DNA of 64,000 nucleotides from Caenorhabditis elegans. Lineage: Eukaryota > Nematoda > Chromadorea > Rhabditida > Rhabditidae. The translations under genes and the position numbers were made by a program. This document shows positions 10,110-20,760 of this stretch, piece after piece; position 1 is the stretch's first letter; each line of letters opens with the position of its first letter. The notes below the pieces were generated by a model. The model saw only the letters and a list, made by a program, of their open reading frames with translations. It did not search any database and had not been told where the DNA came from. Location of the stretch: positions 18,167,501-18,231,500 of the forward strand of contig NC_003283.11 of assembly GCF_000002985.6 (NCBI RefSeq), given 5' to 3'.

Positions 10110-11232
10110 TCACCTACTATAAGGCTTGTATTTGAACCGACAGTCGTCTCCTTTCATCTCCAAAATCATGACAGGAATCAAATTTTTCGAGGATATCTCA
10201 ATGGCAACTCGTTCCAACTGTTCTAGTTTTTCCATATCGCACAGCATCGGTACCAAAGTTTCTTGGAGCATACAACTATCCTTCAACATAACCCATTTCT
10301 TCACCATAATTTTGCTCGTATCCATAATGCTAATGAGTTGATTGTAGAATTCTTTGGACGGGTCAACATCCCATTCAATAGCACCAATCGTTATCGAATC
10401 TCCGCAGAGCAAGGACTTGAAGATTGAAAGTGCACATTGTAATGGGTCCTTGATTGACACCATTTTTGTCAGACATTCTGATCGGTCCCATGTGGATTCG
10501 GATCTGAAATTTGAAAATTTCAGCTAGAATTTTAGAATTTCATATTTAAAAAACCTACTTATGAATCATAGTTCCTTCGATGCAAGTGGTGAACTCCAAT
10601 CTCAAAAACTGCTCAATTCCGGTGTAGATCATAATCAACGCATTTGAGTTTCGGTATCCAAATCTGACACGTGGCACGTAGAATTGACCGGTGTTCACAA
10701 GAGCCCGCTCCGAGCGGGATGTGCTTTTCAGAGTGTCTGAAAAATTGAAGACTCTTATGTCAAGACGCTGAAATCGCGTCAAGGAACTAGAAAAACGTCA
10801 AGGAAATAAGATTTCGTACGGGCACTAGAATTGCGTCGAGACACTAGAAACGCGCCAAGGCACTAGAATTGCGTCAGGAAACTAGAGTTGCGTCAAGGCA
10901 CTAAAATCGCGTCAAGGCACTAGAACGGCGCCAGGACACTAAAAATGCGCCGAGGAACTAGAATTGCGTCAGGGCACTAGAATTGCGTCAAAGCACTAGA
11001 ATTGCGTCAGGGCACTAGAAATGCTTGAGGGCACTGGAATGACGGCAAGGCACTGACATTACGCCAGAACGCTAGAACTGCTCACAGCACTAGAATTGCG
11101 TCAAAGCACTAGAAATGCGCCGAGGAACCGGACGCATTTTCAGAGCAGAGTCACTCACCTTGTCATAAAATCCAGCTTAGTCGCAACTTTTTTCTTTATT
11201 TCTTCAGAAAGATCCGTCCATTCGACAGGCAT
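10110..11232 (-). CDS. F-box protein, FBXA/FTH-type family
   Basis: Exon 1 (11232-11159) reads MPVEWTDLSEEIKKKVATKL then DFMT, the start of a nematode F-box, which binds Skp1 and gives substrate specificity in SCF ubiquitin ligases. Exon 2 continues with the F-box second half (STSRSERALVNTGQFYVPRV). Exon 3 (10503-10110) carries a C-terminal region (DPSKEFYNQLISIMDTSKI, later LEQLERVAIEISSKN) of the kind seen after the F-box in the large worm families that recruit targets. The obvious exon 2 acceptor at 10736 does not keep frame with exon 1. A second AG 13 bp downstream (exon 10723-10559) does, and yields 210 residues, but drops four residues (DTLK) normal for an F-box. So either that site is used or a 1-base frameshift has occurred. 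Intron 1 holds the inverted satellite block. F-box identity is fairly secure; function in this allele is uncertain. Confidence 0.65.
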
Positions 11233-12500
11233 TTTTGGTGATGTTATAAATCAAATAATAATCAAAATCGAATAAAATTTATGCTTACAAATAAATAAAG
11301 CCACGTAAAATTGCCAAAATGTCAGAAAAACATTTGAAAAATTAAAAAAAAAAAACATTAAATTTTCACGCGAAGTAGTTTTTCTGTTTTTTTTTCAAAT
11401 AATTTTTCAATAAAATTTGAAGTTTTCTGAACTTTTTTTAAAATTAATTTTTTTTAAATTAAAACAATATTTTCTCTCTATTTTCTCGCACGGGCTGTTG
11501 AGGCATAGTTAGTACATTTATTCATTAAAAAAAAAGAACATGGTAGAAGACCTTTTTGGTTCAATTAAACAAATCTGTGGGTTTTATTCAGATATTTTTA
11601 ATTTTGTCAAGATTTCCTGACAGTATTACCGGTACAGAGAGTGTAGATAGTTAGAGAGTGACAGACATTCGGGACCCAAAGGGGCGGGGCGCGGGAAGAG
11701 ACGATTTGTGTCGATTTCCGAAATTTTTCTCATTGTCAGCATTCCGTAAATCGACACAAATCGCCTCTTCCCGCGCCCCAACCCTTTGGGTCCTGAATGT
11801 CTGTCACTCTCTAACTATCTACACTCTCTGTACCGGTAATACTGGATTTCACTGATCTCTTTTTGGTTTTTCCAATCATCTAGCATGCTTTAAGCACAAT
11901 TTCCTGTAAGCATATTGATGCTAGTACGTTAAATAAATTAATTCGACACATTTGAACAAACAATTTTTATGTCAATTTTCTCAAAAAAAAAATTGGAAAA
12001 AATCTAAATTTTCAATTTCGATTCTGAAGAAATTTTGTGAAATCAGTAGTATGTGTTCCATATCATTTCAAAAGAATGAAGTAAACTTTGCGTGTTTCAG
12101 TAGAAAATAGTATGCAAACTGTTATGTTTCAAAGAAAAAACATTATTTTGTTGAATAAATATCAAAAACATTTCCATAATTTTTACTTTTAGAAAACGTC
12201 CTTAAAATTCTTGTAACTAATCAGGTTCTACAGTTACGTCAGTTTTGACTAGAGGTACTCTATGCACATCTATAGGTGCCTTACAAATGCCTGATAATAG
12301 TGACGTCATAGAATTCAAACTACAAGGTCAGAGTACACCGCCAAAAGAAAAGGAGACACATCTTATCGATTGGTTTTCCCACTTTTCGGGCGGCCCGCGC
12401 ACAACAACACCTGCCCCGCGAAAAAGAGCGCATCCATCAAGAATCAATACATTCCTTCTTCTTTTCTAAACCATCTATCATATTATTATTCTTCTCCAAA
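11233..12500. other. Intergenic region, AT-rich, with one perfect-ended palindrome
   Basis: Upstream of the minus-strand F-box gene and of the plus-strand membrane gene, so it should contain both promoters. It is mostly poly-A/T tracts. The only structured element is the hairpin at 11621-11848. A frame at 12245-12469 just ahead of the next gene has no coding support. Upstream of the ATG at 12501 there is TTCTTCTTTTC pyrimidine-rich sequence but no clear trans-splice site. Confidence 0.5.
11621..11848. mobile_element. Palindromic element (MITE-like), 228 bp
   Basis: The ends are exact inverted repeats starting CAGTATTACCGGTACAGAGA and the arms match with few mismatches to the centre, including GTAGATAGTTAGAGAGTGAC and CGATTTGTGTCGATTT. 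The unpaired loop is about 30 bp (CCGAAATTTTTCTCATTGTC region). No coding capacity. A foldback with CAG...CTG ends fits a non-autonomous DNA transposon; the family is not identified. Confidence 0.75.
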
Positions 12501-13789
12501 ATGCTATTCATTGAGCCAAGTTTTAAAAAGCTCAACGCAGAAGTGTCTGGAAATCCAGTTGTGCGTAAGCTGTCGACTGTAAATGCCTTGTCTCTGACAG
12601 CTTTCGGTCGTTCAATGGTTATTCTCAGAGACGTTTTTGAGTTCGATTTTCTACTGATGAATACAGTGGCTGTTACAATTGGTAAGTTTTTATTAACTTT
12701 GAAAGTTTTAGGCTTAGGATTTGGGTTAGGTTTAGGCTTTGTTTTAGGCATCGGCTTAAGCTTAGGTTTAGGCGTTGGCTTAGGCTTAGGTTTAAGCTCA
12801 GATTTAGGTTCAGGCTTAGGCATGGGATATGGCTCAGGCTTAGACTTTAGCTTAGGCTCAGACCTAGAAAGTTCAGGATTTTTTTTTCAATTGGAAGACC
12901 CTGAAAAATCCCAAAAAATGTTAGAAAAATTATTTTTAAAAATTTAAAAATATCTCGAGAATTTTGAAAATTTGAAACAACCCTTAAAGTTTCAAAAAAG
13001 GCCAAAAAAAATATTTTTTGCAAATTTTGGAGGATGCCAGAAAGTTTTGGAAAATTCTAAAAGACTTCAGGCAATTTTAGAAACAATCTGGAAGTTCTAA
13101 AAAATTTGATTAAAAAAGAGTAAAATTTCTAGAAAACTCTAAAAATTCTAGGGAATTTCAAAATACTGCCAAAATAGAAATCAATTAAAAAAAAAAAATT
13201 TTTAGGGCTCAACTTCAGGCTTAGGCTTTGGCTTAGGAATAGGCTCAGGCTTAGGCTCAGGCATACGCTCAGGCTTAAACCTGGGCTTATGAATTCTCTC
13301 AAAAAAAAATATTTTTCAGCATGGTTCTCGTTTGGTTGGATTTCCACCAAGAACTACTTCACAGTTTGGAGATTGAACAGTTTGTCACTTGTTGCCTGTG
13401 GATTTTTCACAATTATCTGCGCGAATCAATACATTTGTGATAATCACTCCTGGATTGTTTCATTTTCGACTTTTTTCTTCAGTAAGTGAATTCTAAATTT
13501 GTTCTGTAATAATTAAAAAATTTGAATTTCAGCCGCCCATGTTCGTCTGACAAATGCCACAATTTCTAGCATCGAACTTCCTGAAAAGACGAGAAGATCT
13601 CATGAACACATCAAACTTCACCGACTTTTAGTTCTGATCTTTGTATTTTACATCGGATTAATTTTGGCTATTAAAAACGGTTATCACTTGACGCTTGTGT
13701 TCGGCATTATGATTGTACTGACTGGTGTCAGGTTTGAGATGATTCCAGCTGAAGTTCAAAAGGAAAAAAGTAAGGCGAAGATGGAATAA
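12501..13789 (+). CDS. Small multi-pass membrane protein, 199 aa
   Basis: Unrecognised nematode-type membrane protein. Exons 12501-12681, 13320-13481 and 13533-13789, both introns in phase 1, give 199 residues ending KSKAKME. The N-terminal ~55 residues are soluble (SFKKLNAEVSGNPVVRKL...). Hydrophobic spans follow: one around MNTVAVTIAWFSFGW, one at SLVACGFFTIICANQYI, a short one at WIVSFSTFFF, then a polar loop (VRLTNATISSIELPEK) and a final pair (LLVLIFVFYIGLILAI and YHLTLVFGIMIVLTGV). This suggests four membrane segments. Intron 1 (12682-13319) is expanded by GGCTTAGGCT repeats; intron 2 is 51 bp. Nothing in the sequence indicates the molecule transported or sensed. Confidence 0.65.
12705..13290. 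repeat. GGCTTAGG hexamer-type repeat inside intron 1
   Basis: Two blocks (12705-12870 and 13203-13290) of degenerate 6-bp units TTAGGC/TCAGGC. TTAGGC is the nematode telomere hexamer, but the copies are interrupted by variant units (GGCTCA, GGTTTAGG), so this is an interstitial degenerate array, not a telomere. Related blocks lie at 18805-19045 and, much decayed, at 26975-27540. Confidence 0.75.
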
Positions 13790-14172
13790 GTGATAATTGA
13801 TATTTTTTGATTTTATATTCCCAGTTTAATTGCTTGTTTTATCCAATTTTCGTAAATACATTTCAACAATTTTACACATGATGCTGCTGTTAGAAATTCT
13901 TGTACAGATATCTCGAATACCGTTTATTCAAAAAAGATTTGGCTAGTTTTTCTGAATACTAGAGTTTTTTCTCTATTTTATAATCTAAAATTAATGTCGA
14001 TATACTGAATCATGAAGTTCTGGCAGGTCTTGAAACATCTGAATCAACTTTATCAAAACATCACTTTGGCGCCTCACACTTTTTGAGTCAATATGCATAA
14101 GAATAATTATCACGTTGTGGATCAGTTTTTTAAAAAGAATATTAGCATTAAAAAAAAATAAAGAGAAATAAT
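13790..14172. other. Convergent 3' spacer
   Basis: Lies between a plus-strand and a minus-strand coding end. No canonical AATAAA is obvious close to the stop at 13789. The minus-strand frame 13991-14176 has low-complexity sequence and is not supported. No repeat of known type seen. Confidence 0.4.
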
Positions 14173-14367
14173 TCACTGATTGTGAGATGCCCTCTCAATT
14201 TTGAACATCTTTTCCTTGACTTCAATGCTGAAATCCGCTCCGTCTACAAAGTATTTGATCACGGCGTTCGGGGTGTACTGTGACTGAAAGACGCGAGCAA
14301 TTTCCATAGTGTTGGGAATATCGACGTGGATGATGGCGGTTTGGAATGTGGCGGTTATGAGGAGCTT
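14173..14367 (-). CDS. Isolated terminal exon of unrecognised gene
   Basis: A single convincing coding exon: acceptor TTTCCAG, then 64 residues starting KLLITATFQTAIIHVDIPNT and ending in a TGA stop at 14173-14175. Codon use is less AT-rich than the flanks and the peptide has alternating beta-like hydrophobic residues (IIHVDIP, AVIKYFVD, FSIEVKE). I searched 14368-16000 by eye on the minus strand for upstream exons and found none that splice cleanly, so this is either the last exon of a gene with a long intron or a relic. The family is unrecognised. An expressed transcript joining it to an upstream exon would settle its status. Confidence 0.45.
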   Translation of the reverse strand, partial: KLLITATFQTAIIHVDIPNTMEIARVFQSQYTPNAVIKYFVDGADFSIEVKEKMFKIERASHNQ

Positions 14368-16008
14368 CTGGAAATTGGGACGGTATGGGTGAATAGTTTT
14401 ACTATATAGTAAAGTAGAAAAATATATTTGATTTTTTGTAAGGGTACTGTTACCATGTTGTCGTATTACATTACCATAAATAAAGATAGAGTAGCAACAT
14501 TTAAGACTTTGTATTATATAATTTTACCCAAAACGGCCTAAAACTGCACCCATCGACAAAAAATTCACTTAAAGATGGAGAAGAGTCAAGTTTTTTTTTT
14601 GCTCTCAATTACAGAAAATCGTCCCTAATGCCCGAATATATGTAGATGTGAAATACTGTTTAAAACTTAAATAAAATTTTTTTTCAATTTTTCAAAAATC
14701 AAAGAAACGGCCGAGTTAAATTTGAATTCCCGCGCAAATGTATGACGTCATTTCCGATACTTTTGCGTTTACTGGTGTTTCCTGATTTTTTCTTATATGT
14801 TTGATTTAAGACATCGTTTGTCAATTTTTCAAACACCTTTTCGAAAAATAATTATAAATAACAATTAAATTATTGATTTTCAGGCTAATTTCTTTTGAGT
14901 TATCAAGTGTTATTCACAGAGAAGTGTATGAAAATTTGACAAACGGTGCTTCAAATCAAATATTGAAAAACAAAATCGAGAAAAACCGACGAATTAAGCC
15001 AGAAAACGCGAAAATATCGAAAATGACGTCACTCATTTGCACGGGAATTCAAATTTAATTCGGCCGCTTCATTCATTTTCGAAATATTGGAAAAAAAATA
15101 ATTAAAAAAAAAAGAAACTGGAGATCTCAGCAAAACAGGGTGAAAGATGTGCGCAAGTTAGCGATAGATGTGCGACAATTAGTCGTTTTGTGCCGGCTGT
15201 GCGAAGATTAGCGAAAGGTTCACGTAAATTAGTCGTATTGCGACAATTACACAAGAATTCGCAAAAGTTTCGCGTTAATAAGTCGTTCTGTGACAATTAC
15301 ACTCGAATTAGTCCATTGTGATTGTGATTTCTTAGAGATTGGCACAAGTTCTGTTAGTTGTCGGGTAACTTTCGCATCTTTCAGTTTGCAAAATTATGAA
15401 CGCATTATACTTCAGAATTCTATCAAATCTGTCGATAACATTTTTTTTTAAATTCCTATAAACATTCTAGTGTTCCAAAGTTCCAGCGACTTCAGCAGCA
15501 AAAAACTGTCATTCGAAATTTTAATGTTTGGACTTATTTTGGAGTGGCGGGAGGTCATAGAGGCATAACTTTTTTTTTTCAAATATCTTTGGTTTGATTT
15601 GAGGAGAAGTAGTCCAAATGGCACAATGGAATGTAAAATCAAAAATTTGGTTTGTCCAAAATTGAAAAAAAGAGGAAGTACCTGTGCTGGTTAGACTCAT
15701 AGTCCTTATTTCCAAATATTAAGAAAACTTCGCACACTATTATGACTTCACTAGATTTGAAAATTTCTAGACCAATGTATTTTCAGTTGATTAAAATCAT
15801 TATGTTGCACATGCAGATAATGGATTTCTTAAAGATCATAGTGCGAAACTATTTCGTTACATCTCATCTGAATCCTGGAGCAAATCCAAATTTTTTGGCG
15901 ATAAAGGAAATATGTTTCTTCTGAAATCTCGATTCAGAATCTCGATTTATTTTGTTGTTTTGATCACTGGTGGTCGAAACCACTTCCACAACAACGGGAA
16001 TCAAGGCA
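14368..16008. other. Gene-poor region with palindrome and degenerate repeat
   Basis: Contains an imperfect palindrome at about 14705-15075 (arms share CGGCCGA, AAATTTGAATTCCCG and GACGTCATTT; centre near 14880). It also holds a degenerate minisatellite at 15140-15320 built on GTGCGACAATTAGTCGT-like units. 15330-16008 is AT-rich; open frames there (15448-15924) have no splice support. Confidence 0.5.
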
Positions 16009-17500
16009 GTAGAATGTCGCTACTCAGGTCGGATGAAGCGCGTCTATATCGAAGCCAGTGGAATCTATATAGAAATTGGCTATTCCTACTCGGGCATATA
16101 TAGATGCGACGGATATTAATATAGACGCGACTGAAGTTGATATAGATTCACAACTTCTATATAGATTCGACTAGAGGCCGCGCGCGCGAGGCAAAAAAAA
16201 TGTGTCTTTCTCTGAACCTCTCGCTTTCTACCGTGTGTTCTTCACATCACTCTTTCCTTTGAAACCGTGCCTTTCTCGAGACTCGAACTTATCCACATTG
16301 ATCATCTTCTGTTTAATAATCCATCCTGTTACCTGTTAATCCATCCGCGCACGTACGCATCTATGTTTAACTCAGACTAAAAAGCAAGATGCTGCGGCGT
16401 TCTAGACATGATTAAAGTTGCTCGTGAATATGACTTTAAAGTTATTAACATTAAGAACATATAGGGTGGAAGCTTCAGAATCTGTTCGCATCATGTGCTC
16501 GTATTACAAGAGAGACTATTTCGTAAGCCTTAATTATTCGAAGTCGAACACTGATAATTTTAATTACAACTACAACTTTACAACTTTTAAAATAAATAGT
16601 TTCGTTGCTAACAATAAGGAATTGGGTACTTTTCCGATTTCTGCCACCAAAAACATTGTGTGTCTCGTAAGGGGTTGTAAAGATATACTCAAAAAGGTTC
16701 CCACAGGATATAATCATAATAGATGATAGTACAGCAGTACGTATCTTACGTGTAGATACCCCAATAATAGATCTAATATTTGAATATATGGGTCATTGGG
16801 CTGTAAATATGTGTCTCTTTATGGGGGTAGGTGGCGATGTGTGCCAGCTAAGTGTATTGTATATCCCTACAAAATAAGAATCAGATTATGATAGTTATGA
16901 GAGAGAATACAAGGGGAAGGTGCGAGGATTCCGAAACCAACCACTATTTCTGGGAGAGAGGGAGAAAATTGACGTTTTGTGAAAATTAAAGTTATCACAA
17001 AAACATTTTTTAAAAGAGATCTCAACAAATAGTACTGAAAAGTGTAGAATTTGCTGGTGATGTTGTATGCAACACTAATAGCGAATATACTGTACCTTAT
17101 TTTCTCTATTATAATTTCTCTATTATTACTATAGTAATGCATGCAAGATTAATTTCCAATTGGTCCGTACGGGTGCAAAACTATTGGAGGCTGCGAGCTT
17201 TATTTTATCTCTAGACTAATTTTCGAAGACCCATAACTTTAGAAAAATGGTCGTTTTTTTCTATAAAAATCAAAGACGACTTCTATATAGACGCAAAAAC
17301 TTCTATATAGATGCGACAACTTCTATATAGATGCGATTTTCCGCGACGCTACGCCCTCTCGCACAACTTCTATATAGATTCCACTGAGATCAATATAGAA
17401 GAGACTTTTGTCCAACTTCTACATAGATGCCACCGAAGTTTATATAGACGGGATTTTAGGCCGACTTTGATATAGACGCGGAATCTGTTTCCTGAGTAAT
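16009..17500. mobile_element. Possible foldback element with TCTATATAGA arrays at both ends
   Basis: The left block (16030-16180) and right block (17275-17485) each carry six to eight copies of a motif close to CTTCTATATAGATGCGAC at 18-30 bp spacing. The outermost edges are roughly inverted (GTCGCTACTCAGG near 16018; CCTGAGTAATTGTCGC near 17493). A CG-rich run (CCGCGCGCGCGAGG) borders the left block. The interior, about 16190-17190, is unique, with no recognised coding region; a 102-codon frame at 16418-16726 is not supported by homology or splicing. Element identity is inference from end structure. Confidence 0.45.
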
Positions 17501-17706
17501 TGTCGCTAAATGTCGCTAAATGTCGGTAATTGTCGTGGTCCAACGATGCTCCGCTGTTTTTTTTTTTCGAAATTTTTTTTATTGATTTTATTTTCCTATT
17601 TTTTTCAAATAAATTGTTTTCTTCTTCCATATTTTCTTTTTTTTTTAAATTAAATTCAATGTAAATTTCGTGTAAATTTTTTTCTGCAGATCTGGAATAG
17701 TAGCTC

Positions 17707-17961
17707 ATGATGGACCTTCAAACATCTTCTAAATTTCTTCGTAAGTTTACTAGAGAGATTAAAATTACTTTGTTTATTACAGAAAACCAACTAGCTCATC
17801 TATTTCAATGCGAACGAGACAGTGCCGATGTTGAAAATAGTGAGGGATGTTTTTCAACTGGAAATGATCCTGCTTTCAAAGATGAACGCCTACGTTTTGA
17901 ATTTCACACCGAGCCATTCAACAGACGTTACCTTTTACGGGTCGTAAAAGTACCGCCATAA
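17707..17961 (+). CDS. Possible small two-exon gene, 70 aa
   Basis: Unrecognised. Exons 17707-17740 and 17783-17961 are separated by a 42-bp intron with good worm splice sites (CTTC|GTAAGT and TTTATTACAG), a typical Caenorhabditis minimal intron. The product begins MMDLQTSSKFLQNQLAHLFQ and ends RRYLLRVVKVPP at a TAA. It is hydrophilic with two Cys, no signal peptide and no membrane segment. It starts just after the TCTATATAGA array and ends next to GGTGGAG-type elements, so it may be a gene remnant or an internal exon. The unspliced 84-codon frame also stays open, which weakens the case for splicing. Confidence 0.35.
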   Translation: MMDLQTSSKFLRKFTREIKITLFITENQLAHLFQCERDSADVENSEGCFSTGNDPAFKDERLRFEFHTEPFNRRYLLRVVKVPP

Positions 17962-18610
17962 ACCGCCATAAATTGACGGGACTTTTCACTTTAGAACCAA
18001 ATATGGTACGCGAATTCTGAATTTGGCAGTTGCAAAAATTGGTACTTTAAAGGTGGAGTACCGAAATCTGAGCAAAAAAAAGCAACTTTTATTTGTGCCC
18101 CATTGACCGAAAATGTACTTAAAGGTGGAGTAGCGCCAGTGGGGAAATTGTTAAAACCCACTCCTATGGTCCCAAAATGACCGAATATCATGATAAAACT
18201 TTTCAAAAAATTTTTGAAATATTTTTATTTACCGTTAAAAAGTGGCAATTACTTAGTTTTTGCCACTCATAATTTTGGAAGTAGACCAAAAAAAAATTTT
18301 TTTCTCTATTTTTTATGTTTTAATTTTATTTAAATTATTTGTATACAAACATTGTAGGGGTCGAAACATACGAAATTTCTTTAAATTTCCCCAAAAGCTC
18401 GTATTTTTCAAAATTTTGGCAATTTGCCAAAACTTTGACCGGAAATTATGAAAAATCTCTAAAATTTTTTTGGAGTGTTTTATTATGATTTTCGGTCGTT
18501 TGGGATTATTATAAGTGTATTTAGACAAAATCAAAAAAAAAAATCTTGAAAATGCTGTAAAATCAATCAATAAAGATTTATTATTATTATTCAATTATTA
18601 TTATAATAAA
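17962..18610. mobile_element. GGTGGAG palindromic element, 3'-truncated
   Basis: One short end (TAAAGGTGGAGTACCGAAAT at 18047) is followed by a second element starting TTAAAGGTGGAGTAGCGCCA at 18119. The second runs through internal landmarks of this family (TATCATGATAAAACTTTTC, AAAAGTGGCAATTACT, ACATTGTAGGGGTCGAAAC) to about 18534, where it stops before the expected closing inverted end. Full-length relatives in the window: 32244-32680, 42754-43190 and 58528-58956. The ends TTAAAGG...CCTTTAA suggest TTAA target duplication, as in piggyBac-type non-autonomous elements. Confidence 0.75.
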
Positions 18611-20760
18611 TTACATCGGCGATTTTCCACACGCATATCCATTAAAATCCGCTCTATCGCATCTGAAAACATTACTCTTCATAATTATTCATAACTTATT
18701 ATTTGATTACCGTTGATCTGCCAAGCTAACATACGTAATTTCCACAGTGGCACAAATTTCCCTGGAAATGAATTAATTGTAAGCGTCTCAGTAAAATCAA
18801 TTTGGTCTAGGCTTGGGGTTAGGCTCAGGCTTAGGCTTAGGCTTGGGTTTAGGGTTAAGCCTAGGCTTAGGCTTAGGCGTAGGCTTGAGCCTAGGATTAG
18901 GTCTGGACTGAGGCTCGGACTCGGGCTTAAGCTTAGGCTCAGATTTTAACGTAGGGTTAGGGTAAGGCTTGGCGTCAGTGGCGAGCGTTAGCTGACGCTA
19001 TTTAGGCTTGGTTAGGCTTAGGCGTAGGCTTAGGCGTAAACTTAGGCTTAGGCCCTATAGCTGGGACACCTCTATTAACTACATACAATCCGCCTGCATT
19101 GTTCGGCTCCCCGGATCTCCAAATCCATCCATCAGTTCCAGTCGTTGAGCCGTCTGTCCATTCAAAAGATGTCAGTGCGGTGCATGTCGCTGTCAATCCT
19201 GATGTTAGACATGCTGACGTCCTTTCACCGCCAATCCAAAATGTTGTATCCATAGCCATTATCGTATCCACAGCATTGAATGCGGCTGGAAATGGTCGAG
19301 TTTAAAAAATAGTACTAAAAGTTCATCCAAACTCTTGTAAATTGCTCAAAACAGTAGAAAAACATATTCCGTACATGTTTCAGGTCAAACGTTTCAAGAA
19401 ATTCTACTTTTTTGGAATTTTCCTTGAGATTTGTAGATCATAAAATATTTTTTGAGACTTTCAAAACGTCAAAACATGGCCGAACATGCTGTTCGGCAGC
19501 TAAAAATTGTATTGAAAACTTGGCATACTAATCATGTAGTCCAGCTCCGCTTGATTTTGCACTCCGCTCAGGACAGCTTCCTCCGCAGCACAAGCACTTA
19601 TCGCGTTTGCACGATCTCCTAGAGCAGCATACATCTAAATTAACAGGACTTCTTGAATTTGATGCTGCAAAGTTGCCCCACCTTAATGCACCATGTCCCG
19701 CTAGGCCGTTCAAATTCTTCCCATCCCGTCGGGCATGGAACTGGAATTTCGAAAGAATTGAAGGATTTTTATTCTGGAGTAACTAACTAGGTGTCGTTGT
19801 TGTCGTGGAGGTTGTCGTGGTGGTGGTAGTGGTTGTCGAAGTTGTCGCTAAAAAATTGTCGAATTTAGGTGGTCTAATGTTCAATTCCAGCAATTTGCCA
19901 ATTTGCCGGAAATTTTTATTTTTGGCAAATTGCCGGTTTGCAGATTTGTAAAAAATTGTAAATTCCGGCAATTTGCGGATTTGCCGGAAGTTCTGTAAAT
20001 GGGAACCTCTGCCTCTGGCTGTAATGGGTGAGCGGCAACTGCCGTTCGGCAAATCGGCAAATTGTAGCTTTGCCGATTTGCCGAAAATTTTCGATTTGGC
20101 AGTTTACCGGTTTGCCGACTTGCCATTTTTCCGCAAATTCGGCAAGTCCGCAAATTGCCGGTTTCGATGATTTGACGCAAATTTTCAATTTTCGCCATTT
20201 TTATTTAAACTCGGCAAATCGGTAAATTGCCTGTTTGCTGATTTGCCGGAAGTTTTCAATTCTAGCAATTTGCGGATGCGCCGAGTTGCCGGAAATTTTC
20301 AATTTGCCATTTTTCCCCAAATTCGGCAAATCGACAATTTGCCGGTTTGCCGATTTGCCAGACATTTTCAATTCCGACATTTTGCTGATTTGCCGATTCG
20401 CCGCAAATGTTCAATTTTTGCAATTTTTCCGCAAATTCGGCAAATCGGCAAACTGCCTGTTTGACGTTTTCCCTAAAATTCTTTTTTGGCAATTTGCGGA
20501 TTTGCCGGTTTGCTGGAAGTTTTCAATTCTGGTCATTTGCGGATTTGCCGATTTGCCGGAAATTTTTAATTCCGGCAATTGTCGGTTTGCCCATTTCTCG
20601 AAAGCTTTCAATTCCTGCAGTTTGACGATTTGCAGGAAAAAAACGCGTTTGCCGCCCACCACTGGAAACCTTATGTCAAAAACTTGCGAAAAGACTTACT
20701 TTCGACTTGCTGAGTAGGGATACATGAATTGACAACAGGTATGAGAATAAGGAAAAGCAT
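18611..20760 (-). CDS. Secreted single-CTLD C-type lectin, 195 aa
   Basis: Seven exons with consistent phases: 20760-20700, 19847-19788, 19740-19682, 19634-19529, 19285-19087, 18761-18711 and 18662-18611. Exon 1 is a signal peptide (MLFLILIPVVNSCIPTQQVE), exon 2 a Thr/Ser-rich linker likely O-glycosylated, and exons 3-7 a C-type lectin-like domain. Landmarks: PCPTGWEEF, WCIK, ALGDRANAISACAAEEA, FWIGGERT, FEWTDGS, GWIWRSGEPNNAG, and the closing NGYACGKSPM. The EPN triplet in a WIWRSGEPNN context is the mannose-type calcium-site signature, but the partner WND is not present (VSLADQRC stands there), so sugar binding is doubtful. It is a paralogue of the plus-strand gene at 22060-23547 and lies head to head with it. 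Intron 1 is full of TTTGCCG repeats and intron 5 of TTAGGC-like repeats. Worm lectins of this class are often gut-expressed and infection-responsive; that is family knowledge, not shown here. Confidence 0.8.
18805..19045. repeat. GGCTTAGG degenerate repeat in lectin intron 5
   Basis: Imperfect TTAGGC-type units, as in the intron at 12705-12870. They lie between lectin exon 5 (ending 19087) and exon 6 (18761). The plus-strand paralogue has a different repeat (GTACTGTAGG) in the equivalent intron, so the two introns were filled independently. Confidence 0.75.
19860..20640. repeat. TTTGCCG/CGGCAAAT repeat array in lectin intron 1
   Basis: Degenerate array of GCAAATCGGCAAATTGCCG-like units with GGAAATTTTCAATT spacers, filling most of intron 1 of the minus-strand lectin. 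Many units are self-complementary (CAAATTTGCCG). Related arrays are at 26705-26805, 29135-29940, 43960-44110, 46135-46165, 52920-53000 and 53440-53560. Open frames rich in ICRFADLPEIFN or NLPICRKFS are artefacts of this unit. Confidence 0.85.

Noticed and set aside
12705-13290. TTAGGC-like units suggesting a telomere
   Set aside because: Units are degenerate, mixed with TCAGGC/GGTTTAGG, and lie inside an intron between good exons; similar blocks are dispersed.
16418-16726. 102-codon frame inside the TCTATATAGA-flanked island, as a transposase or viral gene
   Set aside because: Contains Asn/Tyr-rich low-complexity sequence, no catalytic motif, and the opposite strand is equally open.
19881-20717. 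Frames rich in ICRFADLPEIFN or NLPICRKF on both strands
   Set aside because: TTTGCCG repeat array inside lectin intron 1; also seen at 29172-29804 inside the ShKT intron.
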